DNA of 64,000 bases from Collinsella sp. (GCA_018373675.1 JAHAGQ010000001.1:124001-188000), one strand, 5' to 3'. Counted from the first letter of the stretch, positions 31,342 through 38,994 are shown. The notes: generated from the letters alone by a model not told the origin. Numbers and translations: made by a program.

Positions 31342-31812
31342 ATGAGCGGCGTCTACCAGCGAAACCGCGAGGTGTCCGAGTACAAGTTCTTCACGCAGGC
31401 CATCGCCATCCGCGTGGAGGTCAACAAGCTCATGGCCTCCTCGTCGGTCGTGCCGAAAGCCTACAGGCTGCTGAACGCAGTCCCCACGGTGGAGACCGCG
31501 CGCAGCATCGTATACAACGTCAACCGCGCCGACTGCTTCTACCCCAACAGTTCGTTCAACGCACTTGAGCGCAAGCGTTACCTGACGCTGGCGATAGCCG
31601 ACTGCGAGCAGCTGATGCTCGACATGCAGTGCCTCATGGACATCGGCCTGCCCGTGAACGCCAACCGCTTCGAGGCGCTGGCGGGCATGGTCGAGGAGGA
31701 GATCAAACTGCTCAAGGGCGCGCGCAAGAACGTACGCGTCACCGGCAAGAAGACGACCGACGAGCGCATAGCCGAGGCCGAGGCCGAGCTAGAGCGCCTG
31801 CGTTCGCTATAA
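31342..31812 (+). CDS. avd: DGR accessory variability determinant (Avd-like)
   Basis: This 156-residue, mostly helical, strongly basic protein starts MSGVYQRNREVSEYKF. It has four predictable helices (about 14-30, 55-65, 73-105 and 110-130), as in the four-helix bundle Avd proteins that form a barrel and bind the reverse transcriptase and template RNA. It lies between VR and TR, the usual place. GGGAGGTGCC precedes the ATG. The primary sequence is diverged, so the call leans on position plus helix layout. Confidence 0.8.
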   Translation: MSGVYQRNREVSEYKFFTQAIAIRVEVNKLMASSSVVPKAYRLLNAVPTVETARSIVYNVNRADCFYPNSSFNALERKRYLTLAIADCEQLMLDMQCLMDIGLPVNANRFEALAGMVEEEIKLLKGARKNVRVTGKKTTDERIAEAEAELERLRSL

Positions 31813-31836
31813 TGGGCGGCGGTCGCGCCTTGTTTA

Positions 31837-31964
31837 TCGGTACAATTGGTGGCTGCGTTCCGTCATGGGTGGCTCCTCGTCCAACGTGTGCTACGTCAAC
31901 AACAACGGCAATGCCAACTACAATTCGGCGACGAACACCTGGGTTCGCCCCCGCCCCGGATTCC
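31837..31964 (+). repeat. DGR template repeat (TR)
   Basis: This non-coding 128-bp copy of the VR lies 24 bp after avd and about 200 bp before the reverse transcriptase gene. It is rich in AAC/AAT/TAC codons in the VR frame (AAC GTG TGC TAC GTC AAC AAC), the design that lets adenine mutagenesis reach many residues without stops. Of its 25 adenines, 15 differ from the VR; of 103 other bases only one differs. One further adenine mismatch (31836) extends just outside the block. Confidence 0.95.
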
Positions 31965-32167
31965 CTTACTGCCAGACCGAGTAGGCCAGCGGGCCGAAAG
32001 CAGAGCGCGGAGAGGAAGGAAGGCGCGACCATCGGGCGCGAGCCCGTAAATACGCACCCCGCGAGGGTGGCCGGACGCTGCTTGCATGGCGCGGCGCTCC
32101 GTGGCTTCGCCGCGTTTCATGGCCATACCTCAAGCGGCTGTCAGAGCCACATTGAAAGCCGTGCGGG
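31965..32167 (+). ncRNA. DGR template RNA 3' spacer region
   Basis: This gene-free stretch between TR and the RT start is likely part of the TR-containing RNA. It includes the hairpin CGGGC-GCGA-GCCCG (32034-32047) with a GNRA tetraloop and other GC-rich inverted segments (for example GCGGCG ... CGCCGC near 32090-32112). In characterised DGRs the RNA just 3' of TR is needed for cDNA priming. Exact ends are unknown. Confidence 0.55.
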
Positions 32168-33406
32168 GTGCCTTCTGTGAACTCGGAGCAAAGGCGGGCC
32201 GCGCGCCGGAAGCGCCGCGAGGAGAAGCGCGCCAGGGCCAAGGCCGAGCGCGTCAAGGCGTGCACCCTTGAGACGGTGGCCGACCTCAACAGCCTGTGCA
32301 AGGCTTCCAAGCAGGCCGCGCGTGGCGTGATGTGGAAGGCCTCGACGCAGCGGTACATGAAGGACTACCTGCGAAACGCCGTGAAATCGCGCCAAGACCT
32401 TTTGGAGGGCCGCGACATATGCCGGGGTTTCATCCGCTTCGACCTGTGGGAGCGCGGCAAGCTGCGCCACATCAGTGCAGTGCACTTCCCCGAGCGCGTG
32501 GTGCAGAAGTCGCTGTCCCAGAACGCCCTCGTGCCCGCGATAGTCCCCACGCTCGTATCCGCGAACTCCGCCAACATCAAGGGGCGCGGCACCGACTACG
32601 CCCTTAAGCTGCTCAAGCGCCACCTGGCCGACCACTGGCGGCGGCATGGGCGCGAGGGCTACATGCTGCTGGGCGACTTCTCCGACTACTTCGCGCGCAT
32701 TGCCCACGAGCCGGTCAAGCGGCAGGTGGCCGACGCGCTGCTCGACCCGCGCGTGGTCGCCCTTGAGCACCGCCTGATAGACGCGCAGGGCGAGGTCGGC
32801 CTGGGCCTGGGCAGCGAGCCAAACCAGATATGCGCGGTGGCGCACCCCAACCGCATCGACCACTACGTGGCCGAGATGCTGCGCCCCGAGGCCTACGGGC
32901 GCTATATGGACGACTTCTACCTGATCCACGAGTCCAAGGAGTACCTGCAAGTGTGCCTTCTGCTGATAGAGCACGAGTGCGCGAAGCTCGGCATCGCGCT
33001 GAACCCGCGCAAGACCCGCGTGGTGAAGCTGACGCGCGGCTTCACGTGGCTGAAGAAGCGCATCTTCTACACCGAAACGGGCCGCATCGTCATGAAGCCG
33101 TGCCGCGACTCCATCACGCGCGAGCGACGCAAGCTCAAGAAGATGGCGCGCATGGTGGCCGAGGGGGTCATGACGCCCGAGCAGGTGCAGCAGAGCTACC
33201 AGAGCTGGCGCGGCGGCATGGCTCACTTGGACGCGCACCGCAGCGTGCTGGCCATGGACGCGCTGTACCGCAGCCTGTTCGAAAATCTCGCGGGGGGGGT
33301 TGCTCAATGCAATCAAGCCCGAGAGACGATTCGGGCGGAACGCCCTCGCCATAGCGGAAGGGCAGCAACTCAAAACGGCGGCCTAGACGGGTCGAAAACG
33401 AAATAA
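32168..33406 (+). CDS. DGR reverse transcriptase
   Basis: This 412-residue protein has a basic N-terminus (residues 8-30). The RT palm motifs are MLLGDFSDYF (catalytic Asp 170), GLGLGSEPNQ (211-220) and YMDDF (YMDD 246-249); then LNPRKTRVV and FTWLKKR. The GLGLGS block resembles DGR enzymes of Gram-positive phages, although SEPNQ replaces the usual SxxSQ. There is no maturase, endonuclease or Cas1 domain. It would copy the TR RNA with adenine errors. GTG 32168 is assumed as start; GTG 32177 has a better ribosome-binding site. The gene ends in an intrinsic terminator. Confidence 0.93.
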   Translation: MPSVNSEQRRAARRKRREEKRARAKAERVKACTLETVADLNSLCKASKQAARGVMWKASTQRYMKDYLRNAVKSRQDLLEGRDICRGFIRFDLWERGKLRHISAVHFPERVVQKSLSQNALVPAIVPTLVSANSANIKGRGTDYALKLLKRHLADHWRRHGREGYMLLGDFSDYFARIAHEPVKRQVADALLDPRVVALEHRLIDAQGEVGLGLGSEPNQICAVAHPNRIDHYVAEMLRPEAYGRYMDDFYLIHESKEYLQVCLLLIEHECAKLGIALNPRKTRVVKLTRGFTWLKKRIFYTETGRIVMKPCRDSITRERRKLKKMARMVAEGVMTPEQVQQSYQSWRGGMAHLDAHRSVLAMDALYRSLFENLAGGVAQCNQARETIRAERPRHSGRAATQNGGLDGSKTK

Positions 33407-33416
33407 CCAAGACAGC

Positions 33417-33448
33417 GAAGGCGTGCTGCGGCGCGCCTTCTTTCTTCG
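33417..33448 (+). terminator. Intrinsic terminator after the reverse transcriptase
   Basis: A 10-bp stem (GAAGGCGTGC / GCGCGCCTTC, one G-U) has loop TGCG and tail TTTCTT. Confidence 0.8.
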
Positions 33449-33524
33449 CGCCCGCCCAAACGGCCAGGCAATCTCACGGCGCTAATACGATGGCGGCACA
33501 TTCCCCGATAAGGAAGGAGTCCGC

Positions 33525-33851
33525 ATGGACACTGAGGAAGACATGCCGCGCCCCGACGAGCTTCGAGACGGCACCCTGGCCGAGGTCAACGCCCTGCGCG
33601 ACTTGCTGTCGCAGATCGGCGACCCCGACGCGGCGCACGACGCGGGCGTTATCGACGATGACGAGTACGTGGAGCGGAAGGCGCGAAAGCTCGCCTACAC
33701 CTCCGCGCTCGCCGCCTACGCCAACGGCGAGGTGCCCGACCTCCCGGCGCTGCTCGAACAGATGCGCGAGCAGGCGTCCCAGCCGACGCAGACCGAGACC
33801 AACACGGCGAACATCGACTACCTGCTCATGACCGTGGGAGGTGACCAGTAA
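33525..33851 (+). CDS. Small tail-module protein, unknown
   Basis: This 108-residue acidic protein starts MDTEEDMPRPDELRDGTLAEV, with a long helix and an acidic C-terminus (TQTETNTANIDYLLMTVGGDQ). AAGGAAGGAG precedes the ATG. Similar small proteins lie just before XkdX genes in Gram-positive phages. No activity known. The stop overlaps the ATG of the XkdX gene by one base. Confidence 0.65.
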   Translation: MDTEEDMPRPDELRDGTLAEVNALRDLLSQIGDPDAAHDAGVIDDDEYVERKARKLAYTSALAAYANGEVPDLPALLEQMREQASQPTQTETNTANIDYLLMTVGGDQ

Positions 33852-34018
33852 TGGCTACGAAGAAAACCGTTGAGCATTCCAAGCACTTCGCGAAGGTCAA
33901 GAAGTACTACGACAAAGACCTTTGGAGCAAGGCGCGCGTCTACAAGGCTGTCGAGTGCAAATGGATCACCGCCGACGAGTACAAGGAAATCACCGGCGAG
34001 GAGTACACGGCCGAATAG
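33851..34018 (+). CDS. XkdX family phage protein
   Basis: This 55-residue protein has the XkdX signature: a basic N-terminus, FAKVKKYYDKDLWSKARVYKAVECKWITADEYKEITGEEY. XkdX proteins occur just upstream of lysis genes in PBSX-like and siphophages. The role is unknown. It starts at TAATG overlap with the preceding gene. Confidence 0.85.
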   Translation: MATKKTVEHSKHFAKVKKYYDKDLWSKARVYKAVECKWITADEYKEITGEEYTAE

Positions 34019-34038
34019 GCGGAAGGAGGGCGCCCAGG

Positions 34039-34452
34039 ATGGAAGTGCTCAAGCTTTTTGCGCCTTACGGACCGGCTTGGCTTGGCGGCGTGCTCCTGAC
34101 GCTCGTTGCGTTCTACTTCGGGAGACAATTTCTTGAGGAGTACAAACGCCAAAACCAGCGGAAGGGCGAGCTCGACCTGAAGCGCGAGGAGCGCAAGCAG
34201 GCCGAAGTCGACGAGAGGGCGCAGCGCGACCGCGAGCGGTCCCAAATGGAGGGGCGCATCGCCGCCCAGATGGAGCGCAGCAACACCCTGATTGAAGGAA
34301 TGAAAACGCTCATGGAGTCGGTTGTCGCGTCAAATGACGTCCTCCACGCGGACTTGGTCCACAGCCAGGCGCGTAGCCAGGGCATGGCCGAGAAGGTCGA
34401 CCATATCTACGACCGAGTCGACCTCATGTACAACAAGGAGACAGGGAGATAA
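34039..34452 (+). CDS. Membrane-anchored coiled-coil protein of lysis cassette (XhlA/holin-accessory-like)
   Basis: This 137-residue protein has a hydrophobic N-terminal segment (about 12-27, AWLGGVLLTLVAFYFG). A long charged coiled coil follows (EEYKRQNQRKGELDLKREERKQAEVDERAQRDRERS) and then a second helix to the end. Start at ATG 34039. Such one-helix plus coiled-coil proteins stand next to holins and may regulate lysis timing. Confidence 0.7.
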   Translation: MEVLKLFAPYGPAWLGGVLLTLVAFYFGRQFLEEYKRQNQRKGELDLKREERKQAEVDERAQRDRERSQMEGRIAAQMERSNTLIEGMKTLMESVVASNDVLHADLVHSQARSQGMAEKVDHIYDRVDLMYNKETGR

Positions 34453-34454
34453 AG

Positions 34455-34763
34455 ATGACTGATATACAGGCAGGACTCACGGTGCTGACCGTCCTCGTGG
34501 TGCCCTATATCGTGCAGGCTATCAAGACGAAGGCGATGACCGGCAATGTCGCCCGCTGGACGGCCATCGCAGTATCGGCGCTGTGCGGCGCATTGACGGC
34601 CATGGCCGGGGGTATGCCGACTGACCCCACGGCGTGGGTTACGTCCATCTTCGCCGCGGTAGGCGGCGTGCAGGTGGCATATGCAGCCTTCAAGGCGGTC
34701 GGCGTGACAGACAAGTGGCTCGACGCGCTGCTTGCCATGGGCACTCCGAAGAAGGACGACTAG
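34455..34763 (+). CDS. Holin-like membrane protein
   Basis: This 102-residue protein has three hydrophobic segments (about 5-22, 35-52 and 60-80) and a short basic, lysine-rich C-terminus (GTPKKDD). Size, membrane pattern and location directly before two cell-wall hydrolases fit a phage holin. It would form the membrane lesion for lysin release. Confidence 0.82.
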   Translation: MTDIQAGLTVLTVLVVPYIVQAIKTKAMTGNVARWTAIAVSALCGALTAMAGGMPTDPTAWVTSIFAAVGGVQVAYAAFKAVGVTDKWLDALLAMGTPKKDD

Positions 34764-34765
34764 GA

Positions 34766-35416
34766 ATGGGCGGCAAGCGCCTCGTGCGCATCGCCGCCGC
34801 CATCTCGCTGCTTGCTTTGCTCGCCGCCTTCGCCGACGTGGCGCTTATAGCCTCTAACGTGCCGAAGGTGCCGAAGGAAGAGCCTTTGCCCGTCATCTAC
34901 GACAAGCCGCTCGACAAGCCCGCCGAGGTGCCCGTCTACCTCCAAGCAGACGAGCGCTGGGGCGGGCTTTCCTATGCTGGCGATGATCTCGCGACATCGG
35001 GCTGCGGCCTCACGTGCGCGGCCATGGCATGGGAATGGCTATACGGCCAAACCTGCACGCCGGCGCAGATGCTCGATCTCGTTGGCGAGTCGTGCCTGAC
35101 CGACGGCGTGAACGACATGGACAAGTTCTGCCGCTGGATGAACGCGCACGACCAGGCTTTGGGCTACACGCCGATCCATGACAACGCCGATGCCGCACTG
35201 AACGAGGCGGCAAGCGGGTGGATGGTGTTTTGCAGCCTAACGGGCCGGCTGCGCGAAGGCGGCAAGAGCTACGGCGGTCACATCGTCCTGCTCTGCGGGT
35301 GGGATGGAACCACGGCAACATTCCACGACCCTTGCGAGGGCATAGTGCGACTGAGCCGCGAACAGTACGAACAAGTGAATTGGGCTTATTTCATAGCTAT
35401 AGGGAGCGCTGAATAA
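34766..35416 (+). CDS. C39-like cysteine peptidase, membrane-anchored (endolysin-type)
   Basis: This 216-residue protein has a hydrophobic segment (about 7-30, IAAAISLLALLAAFADVALIAS) as anchor or signal. The peptidase-C39-like core has Cys80 in TSGCGLTCAAM, His172 in GGHIVLLCGWDG and Asp188 in FHDP, a papain-like catalytic triad. It probably cuts peptide bridges of peptidoglycan and complements the GH25 lysin downstream. Start at ATG 34766; the last base overlaps the next ATG (TAATG). Confidence 0.82.
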   Translation: MGGKRLVRIAAAISLLALLAAFADVALIASNVPKVPKEEPLPVIYDKPLDKPAEVPVYLQADERWGGLSYAGDDLATSGCGLTCAAMAWEWLYGQTCTPAQMLDLVGESCLTDGVNDMDKFCRWMNAHDQALGYTPIHDNADAALNEAASGWMVFCSLTGRLREGGKSYGGHIVLLCGWDGTTATFHDPCEGIVRLSREQYEQVNWAYFIAIGSAE

Positions 35417-36444
35417 TGAACGGCATCGACATTTCCAACTGGCAGAACGGCATCAACCTCGCGGCTGTGCCTTTCGACTTCGTTATCTGCAAGGCCACCG
35501 AGGGCACGCATTACGTTTCGCCCGACTGCGACCGACAGATCCAGCAGGCGATCGGCCTCGGCAAGCTCGTGGGCGTGTACCACTACGTCAACGGCGGCAA
35601 CGCCGAGGCGGAGGCCGAGTGCTTCTACGAGCACTGCAAGGGCTACGTGGGCAAGGCCGCGTTCTTCATCGACTGGGAGGACAAGGGCAACAAGGCGTGG
35701 GGCGACACGTCATACCTCAAGGCCATGGCCGAGCGCCTTGCCGAGCTGCTTGGCGTGAGCATGGATCGCATCGGCATCTACGCCAGCAAGAGCGTGTTCC
35801 CGTGGAACCTCACCACGGCCAAGACGTGGGTGGCGCAGTACGCCGACATGAACCCCACGGGCTACCAGGACGCGCCATGGAACGAGGGCGCTTACGACTG
35901 CGCAATCCGCCAGTACTCCTCGTGCGGGCGTCTGGACGGCTGGGCGGGCAACCTCGACATCAACAAGTGCTACATCTCCCGCGCCGAGTGGGAGGCAATG
36001 GCAGGCGGCTCCAACGGCGATCCCGACTCGCTTATCCACGGCATCGACGAGACGCCTGCGGCAGACCTCGCGGCAAAGGTGCTCGCGGGCGAGTTCGGCG
36101 ACGGCGACGACCGCAAGCACGCGCTGGGCAACCGCTACTCCGAGGTGCAGGCGCTCGTGAACCACATCCTTACGGCATCCGCCGAGGATCTGGCCGCTGA
36201 GACCTGGGCGGGCGATTACGGCAACGGCAGCCGCCGCAAGGCTGTTTTGGGGCCGCGCTACGACGAGGTTATGGCGGTCATCAACGGGCAGACCGAAACC
36301 GAGCAGGTATACGTGGTGCAGAGCGGCGACACCCTTTCCGGAATCGCCTCAAAGTACGGCACCACGTACCAGGATCTCGCCGCCAAGAACGGCATCTCGA
36401 ACCCGAACCTGATCTATCCCGGCATGCGCCTGGTTGTTTCCTAG
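35416..36444 (+). CDS. Endolysin: GH25 lysozyme with CW_7 repeats and LysM
   Basis: This protein is 342 residues long. Residues 1-195 are a GH25 muramidase (Asp5 in GIDISNWQ; catalytic pair in FFIDWEDKG, Asp86/Glu88). There follow two CW_7-type wall-binding repeats of about 33 residues (DLAAKVLAGEFGDGDDRKHA and DLAAETWAGDYGNGSRRKAV) and a C-terminal LysM (YVVQSGDTLSGIASKYGTTY). It cleaves the glycan strand; CW_7 and LysM bind wall polymer. It is the last gene of the lysis cassette and the last clear prophage gene. Confidence 0.95.
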   Translation: MNGIDISNWQNGINLAAVPFDFVICKATEGTHYVSPDCDRQIQQAIGLGKLVGVYHYVNGGNAEAEAECFYEHCKGYVGKAAFFIDWEDKGNKAWGDTSYLKAMAERLAELLGVSMDRIGIYASKSVFPWNLTTAKTWVAQYADMNPTGYQDAPWNEGAYDCAIRQYSSCGRLDGWAGNLDINKCYISRAEWEAMAGGSNGDPDSLIHGIDETPAADLAAKVLAGEFGDGDDRKHALGNRYSEVQALVNHILTASAEDLAAETWAGDYGNGSRRKAVLGPRYDEVMAVINGQTETEQVYVVQSGDTLSGIASKYGTTYQDLAAKNGISNPNLIYPGMRLVVS

Positions 36445-36518
36445 GCCGCTCGTGGTATCCTAACGAAGATAATCGTGCCGACTGCGCACACCTCGGTTCG
36501 AGGAGATGCGCAAACGGT

Positions 36519-36607
36519 GCACCATTTGAATTGAAGAGCCCGTTACCCTCGCGGTAGCGGGCTTTTTGCTACCCATGCGCCGGGATTCGAACCCGACAGG
36601 GTGCGGA
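36519..36607. repeat. tRNA-3'-end/terminator/T-arm-like repeat unit 1 at prophage end
   Basis: This 89-bp unit starts GCACCATTTGA (a tRNA-type ACCA end). It contains an intrinsic terminator (stem AGCCCGTTACC / GGTAGCGGGCT, 36537-36567, then TTTT) and then a T-arm-like inverted sequence (GCCGGGATTCGAACCC). It matches unit 2 at 83% without gaps. No complete tRNA is present: there is no D-arm or anticodon stem at tRNA distance. It is likely part of the attachment region. Confidence 0.6.
36537..36567 (+). terminator. Intrinsic terminator downstream of lysin (in repeat unit 1)
   Basis: An 11-bp stem with CTCGC loop is followed by TTTT. It ends the prophage lysis transcript about 90 bp after the lysin stop. 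Confidence 0.85.
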
Positions 36608-36706
36608 GCTGAGGAAACGCGAAGCGTTTTCCAGCGCAGCACGCAAGGAGCGAAGCGACGCGGCGAAAGCGGGCGGCGTCAGCCGCACGCGGACATCCCG
36701 CTGGGG

Positions 36707-36795
36707 GCACCATTTGAGATGTGAAGCCCGTTACCAATTCGGTAGCGGGCTTTTTGCTACCGATATGCCGGGATTTGAACCCGGCAGGGTACGGA
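36707..36795. repeat. tRNA-3'-end/terminator/T-arm-like repeat unit 2
   Basis: This is the second copy of the 89-bp unit (15 mismatches to unit 1, no gaps). It begins right after ATCCCGCTGGGG, which looks like the 3' half of a tRNA T-arm plus acceptor but lacks the upstream half. It includes terminator 36725-36755. On the minus strand, CCGGGTTCAAATCCCGG is a perfect T-arm, flanked by the 14-bp inverted repeat CCGATATGCCGGGA. Confidence 0.6.
36725..36755 (+). terminator. Intrinsic terminator (in repeat unit 2)
   Basis: This has the same 11-bp stem as unit 1 with a different loop (AATTC) and TTTT tail; the stem bases are conserved between the units while loop and flanks differ. Confidence 0.8.
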
Positions 36796-36841
36796 TCCCG
36801 GCATATCGGCGGCAAAACGGGCTTCAAAGCGTCCTTCGCAA

Positions 36842-36875
36842 ACAAAAACCGGGGCCCGCATGATGCGGACCCCGG
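36842..36875 (-). terminator. Intrinsic terminator of glnN
   Basis: The minus strand reads CCGGGGTCCGCAT, loop CAT, then the pairing strand followed by TTTTTGTT. It closes the glutamine synthetase transcript 32 bp after its stop. Confidence 0.9.
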
Positions 36876-36906
36876 CTCAATACCGTGACGATATGTCAGT
36901 TACGTT

Positions 36907-38994
36907 CTACACATAGAACAGAATGTCGTCGTAGGTCGGGACCGGCCAGTAGTCAGCGGCCACGATCTCCTCCATGGCGTCCACGGCGGCACGCAGCGCA
37001 TCCATAGCGGGAACGACCTCGTGCGCGTACACGTTGGCCTGCTCCTGGCCATCGAGAGCCTCGGCCTTCTGATGCACGACGTCGAGCGCCTTGATGGAGT
37101 CGTTGATGGCAGTGATACCGTTGCAGAGCTTGTTGAGCGTGTTCTGCTCGCACTGCATGGCGGCCTCAGCACCGGCGGCACGAATAGTCTCAAGGCCCTT
37201 AGCGACCTTGGTGGCATAGGCGGTAATGACCGGGCGATAGGTACGACGCGCCTCGCGAACCATCGTGGTGGCCTCGATGTTCATGAGCTTGTTGTACTTC
37301 TCGAGCTTGCAGTCGTAGCGGCACTGGGCCTCGGCCTTGGTCAGGACACCCGTCTCCTCAAAGAGTGCGATGGCCTTATCGGAAACAAAGGCGGGCAGGG
37401 CGTCGGCCGTGGTCTTGTTGTTGGCAAGGCCGCGCTTCTCGGCCTCGACGGGCCACTCATCGGAGTAGCCGTCACCGGAGAACAGGATGCGCTGGTGGTC
37501 GGTCAGGACCTTCTTGCAGTACTCGAGCGCAGCGTCCTGGAACTCATCCTCGGGCGTACCCTCAAGCGCGTCGGCGAAGGACTTGAGCGACTTGGCCACG
37601 GCGGCATCGAGCACCAGGTTGGAGTCGGAGACGTTCTGCTCGGAGCCGCAGGCACGGAACTCGAACTTGTTGCCGGTGAAGGCAAACGGGGAGGTGCGGT
37701 TGCGGTCGGTGTTGTCCTGCATCAGCTTGGGCAGAGTATCGGCGCCCAAGTCGAGCACGCCGCGCGTGGCATGGACGGAAGCCTTGCCATCGATGATCTT
37801 CTCGACGACCTCGGTAAGCTGGTCGCCCAGGAAGATGGACATAATCGCCGGAGGAGCCTCGTTGGCGCCCAGACGATGGTCGTTACCGGCCGAGGCAACG
37901 GAGGCACGCAGGAGCTCCTGATAGTTATCGACGGCCTCGATCACCGCGGTGAGGAAGACGATGAACTGCAGGTTGTCGAGCGGGGTGTCGCCCGGATCGA
38001 GCAGATTCTCGGACTCGGTGCCAAGCGACCAGTTGTTGTGCTTGCCCGAACCATTGATGCCCTCAAAGGGCTTCTCGTGCAGCAGGCAGACCAAGTCGTG
38101 GCGGGAGGCGATGAGCTTCATCTTCTCCATCATGACCAGATTCTGGTCGATGGCCTCGTTGACTTCGCCATAGACGGGGGCAAGCTCATGCTGGCAGGGA
38201 GCAACCTCGTTGTGCTTGGTCTTGGCGGGAATGCCAAGCGCCCACAGCTCATCGTCCAGATCCTTCATATAGGCCGAGACGGTGGGGCGGATAGCGCCAA
38301 AGTAGTGCTCCTCGAGCTCCTGACCCTTGCAGGGAGCGGCGCCAAAGAGGGTGCGGCCGGTAATGACCAGGTCCTTGCGCTTGCGGTAGGCGTCCTTCTT
38401 GATCAGGAAGTACTCCTGCTCGTCGCCCACGGAAGGAACGACCTTCTTGGGGGTCTTACCGAACAGCGCCAAAACACGCTTAGACTCACGCGAGAGCGCG
38501 GTCATGGAACGCAGCAGCGGGGTCTTCTTGTCCAGGGCCTCGCCCGTGTAGGAGCAGAAAGCCGTGGGGATGCACAGGACATCGTCCTTGATAAAGGCGG
38601 GGCTAGTGGGGTCCCAAGCGGTGTAGCCACGGGCCTCGAAGGTAGCACGCAGGCCGCCGTTGGGGAAGCTCGAGGCATCGGGCTCGCCCTGGATGAGGTT
38701 CTTGCCCGTAAACTTGGTAATGGCGGTGCCGTCGTGGTTGGGCTCCAGGAAGCTGTCGTGCTTCTCGGAAGTAATGCCCGAAAGCGGCTGGAACCAGTGC
38801 GCATAGTGCGTCGCGCCCTTGGAGATGGCCCAGACCTTCATGGCATGGGCAACGGCGTTGGCCACATCCAGGTCGAGCGGCTCACCGCCCTCGAGGGTTG
38901 CAGCAAGGCGGTTCCAAATGTCCTTGGGGAGGTAGTCCTTCATGACTTCCTCAGAGAACACCATGGTCCCGAAGCGGTCAGTAAGTTCGGCCAT
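36907..38994 (-). CDS. glnN: Glutamine synthetase, type III
   Basis: This 695-residue protein has the length of GSIII (type I is near 470). ATG 38994 follows AAGGGAG; an in-frame upstream ATG at 39057 has no site. Landmarks are GGLRATFEARGYTAWDP (about 113-129), GDEQEYFLI, HNEVAPCQHELAPVYGEVN and FEGINGSGKHNNWSLGT. It joins ammonium to glutamate using ATP and is the main ammonium-assimilation enzyme in many gut anaerobes. It stands alone, with its own terminator and a palindrome-containing leader. Confidence 0.95.
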   Translation of the reverse strand: MAELTDRFGTMVFSEEVMKDYLPKDIWNRLAATLEGGEPLDLDVANAVAHAMKVWAISKGATHYAHWFQPLSGITSEKHDSFLEPNHDGTAITKFTGKNLIQGEPDASSFPNGGLRATFEARGYTAWDPTSPAFIKDDVLCIPTAFCSYTGEALDKKTPLLRSMTALSRESKRVLALFGKTPKKVVPSVGDEQEYFLIKKDAYRKRKDLVITGRTLFGAAPCKGQELEEHYFGAIRPTVSAYMKDLDDELWALGIPAKTKHNEVAPCQHELAPVYGEVNEAIDQNLVMMEKMKLIASRHDLVCLLHEKPFEGINGSGKHNNWSLGTESENLLDPGDTPLDNLQFIVFLTAVIEAVDNYQELLRASVASAGNDHRLGANEAPPAIMSIFLGDQLTEVVEKIIDGKASVHATRGVLDLGADTLPKLMQDNTDRNRTSPFAFTGNKFEFRACGSEQNVSDSNLVLDAAVAKSLKSFADALEGTPEDEFQDAALEYCKKVLTDHQRILFSGDGYSDEWPVEAEKRGLANNKTTADALPAFVSDKAIALFEETGVLTKAEAQCRYDCKLEKYNKLMNIEATTMVREARRTYRPVITAYATKVAKGLETIRAAGAEAAMQCEQNTLNKLCNGITAINDSIKALDVVHQKAEALDGQEQANVYAHEVVPAMDALRAAVDAMEEIVAADYWPVPTYDDILFYV

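Noticed and set aside
32168..33406. Reverse transcriptase as retron or group II intron enzyme
   Set aside because: There is no msr-msd-like inverted repeat with a retron effector and no intron domains V/VI or maturase. The adenine-biased TR/VR pair shows it is a DGR.
1..36444. Integrase, excisionase and CI-type repressor of the prophage
   Set aside because: None is recognisable in the window. The 84-aa HTH protein is Cro-like only. The lysogeny module is probably left of the window or unusual.
36460..36845. Small minus-strand ORFs at the prophage end (60 and 100 residues)
   Set aside because: They read through the T-arm-like and terminator repeats and are typical spurious calls next to RNA-gene fragments.
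36440..36900. Complete tRNA gene at the prophage end
   Set aside because: T-arm and CCA-like fragments are present, but D-arm and anticodon arms at correct spacing are missing on both strands. I therefore annotate repeat units rather than a tRNA.
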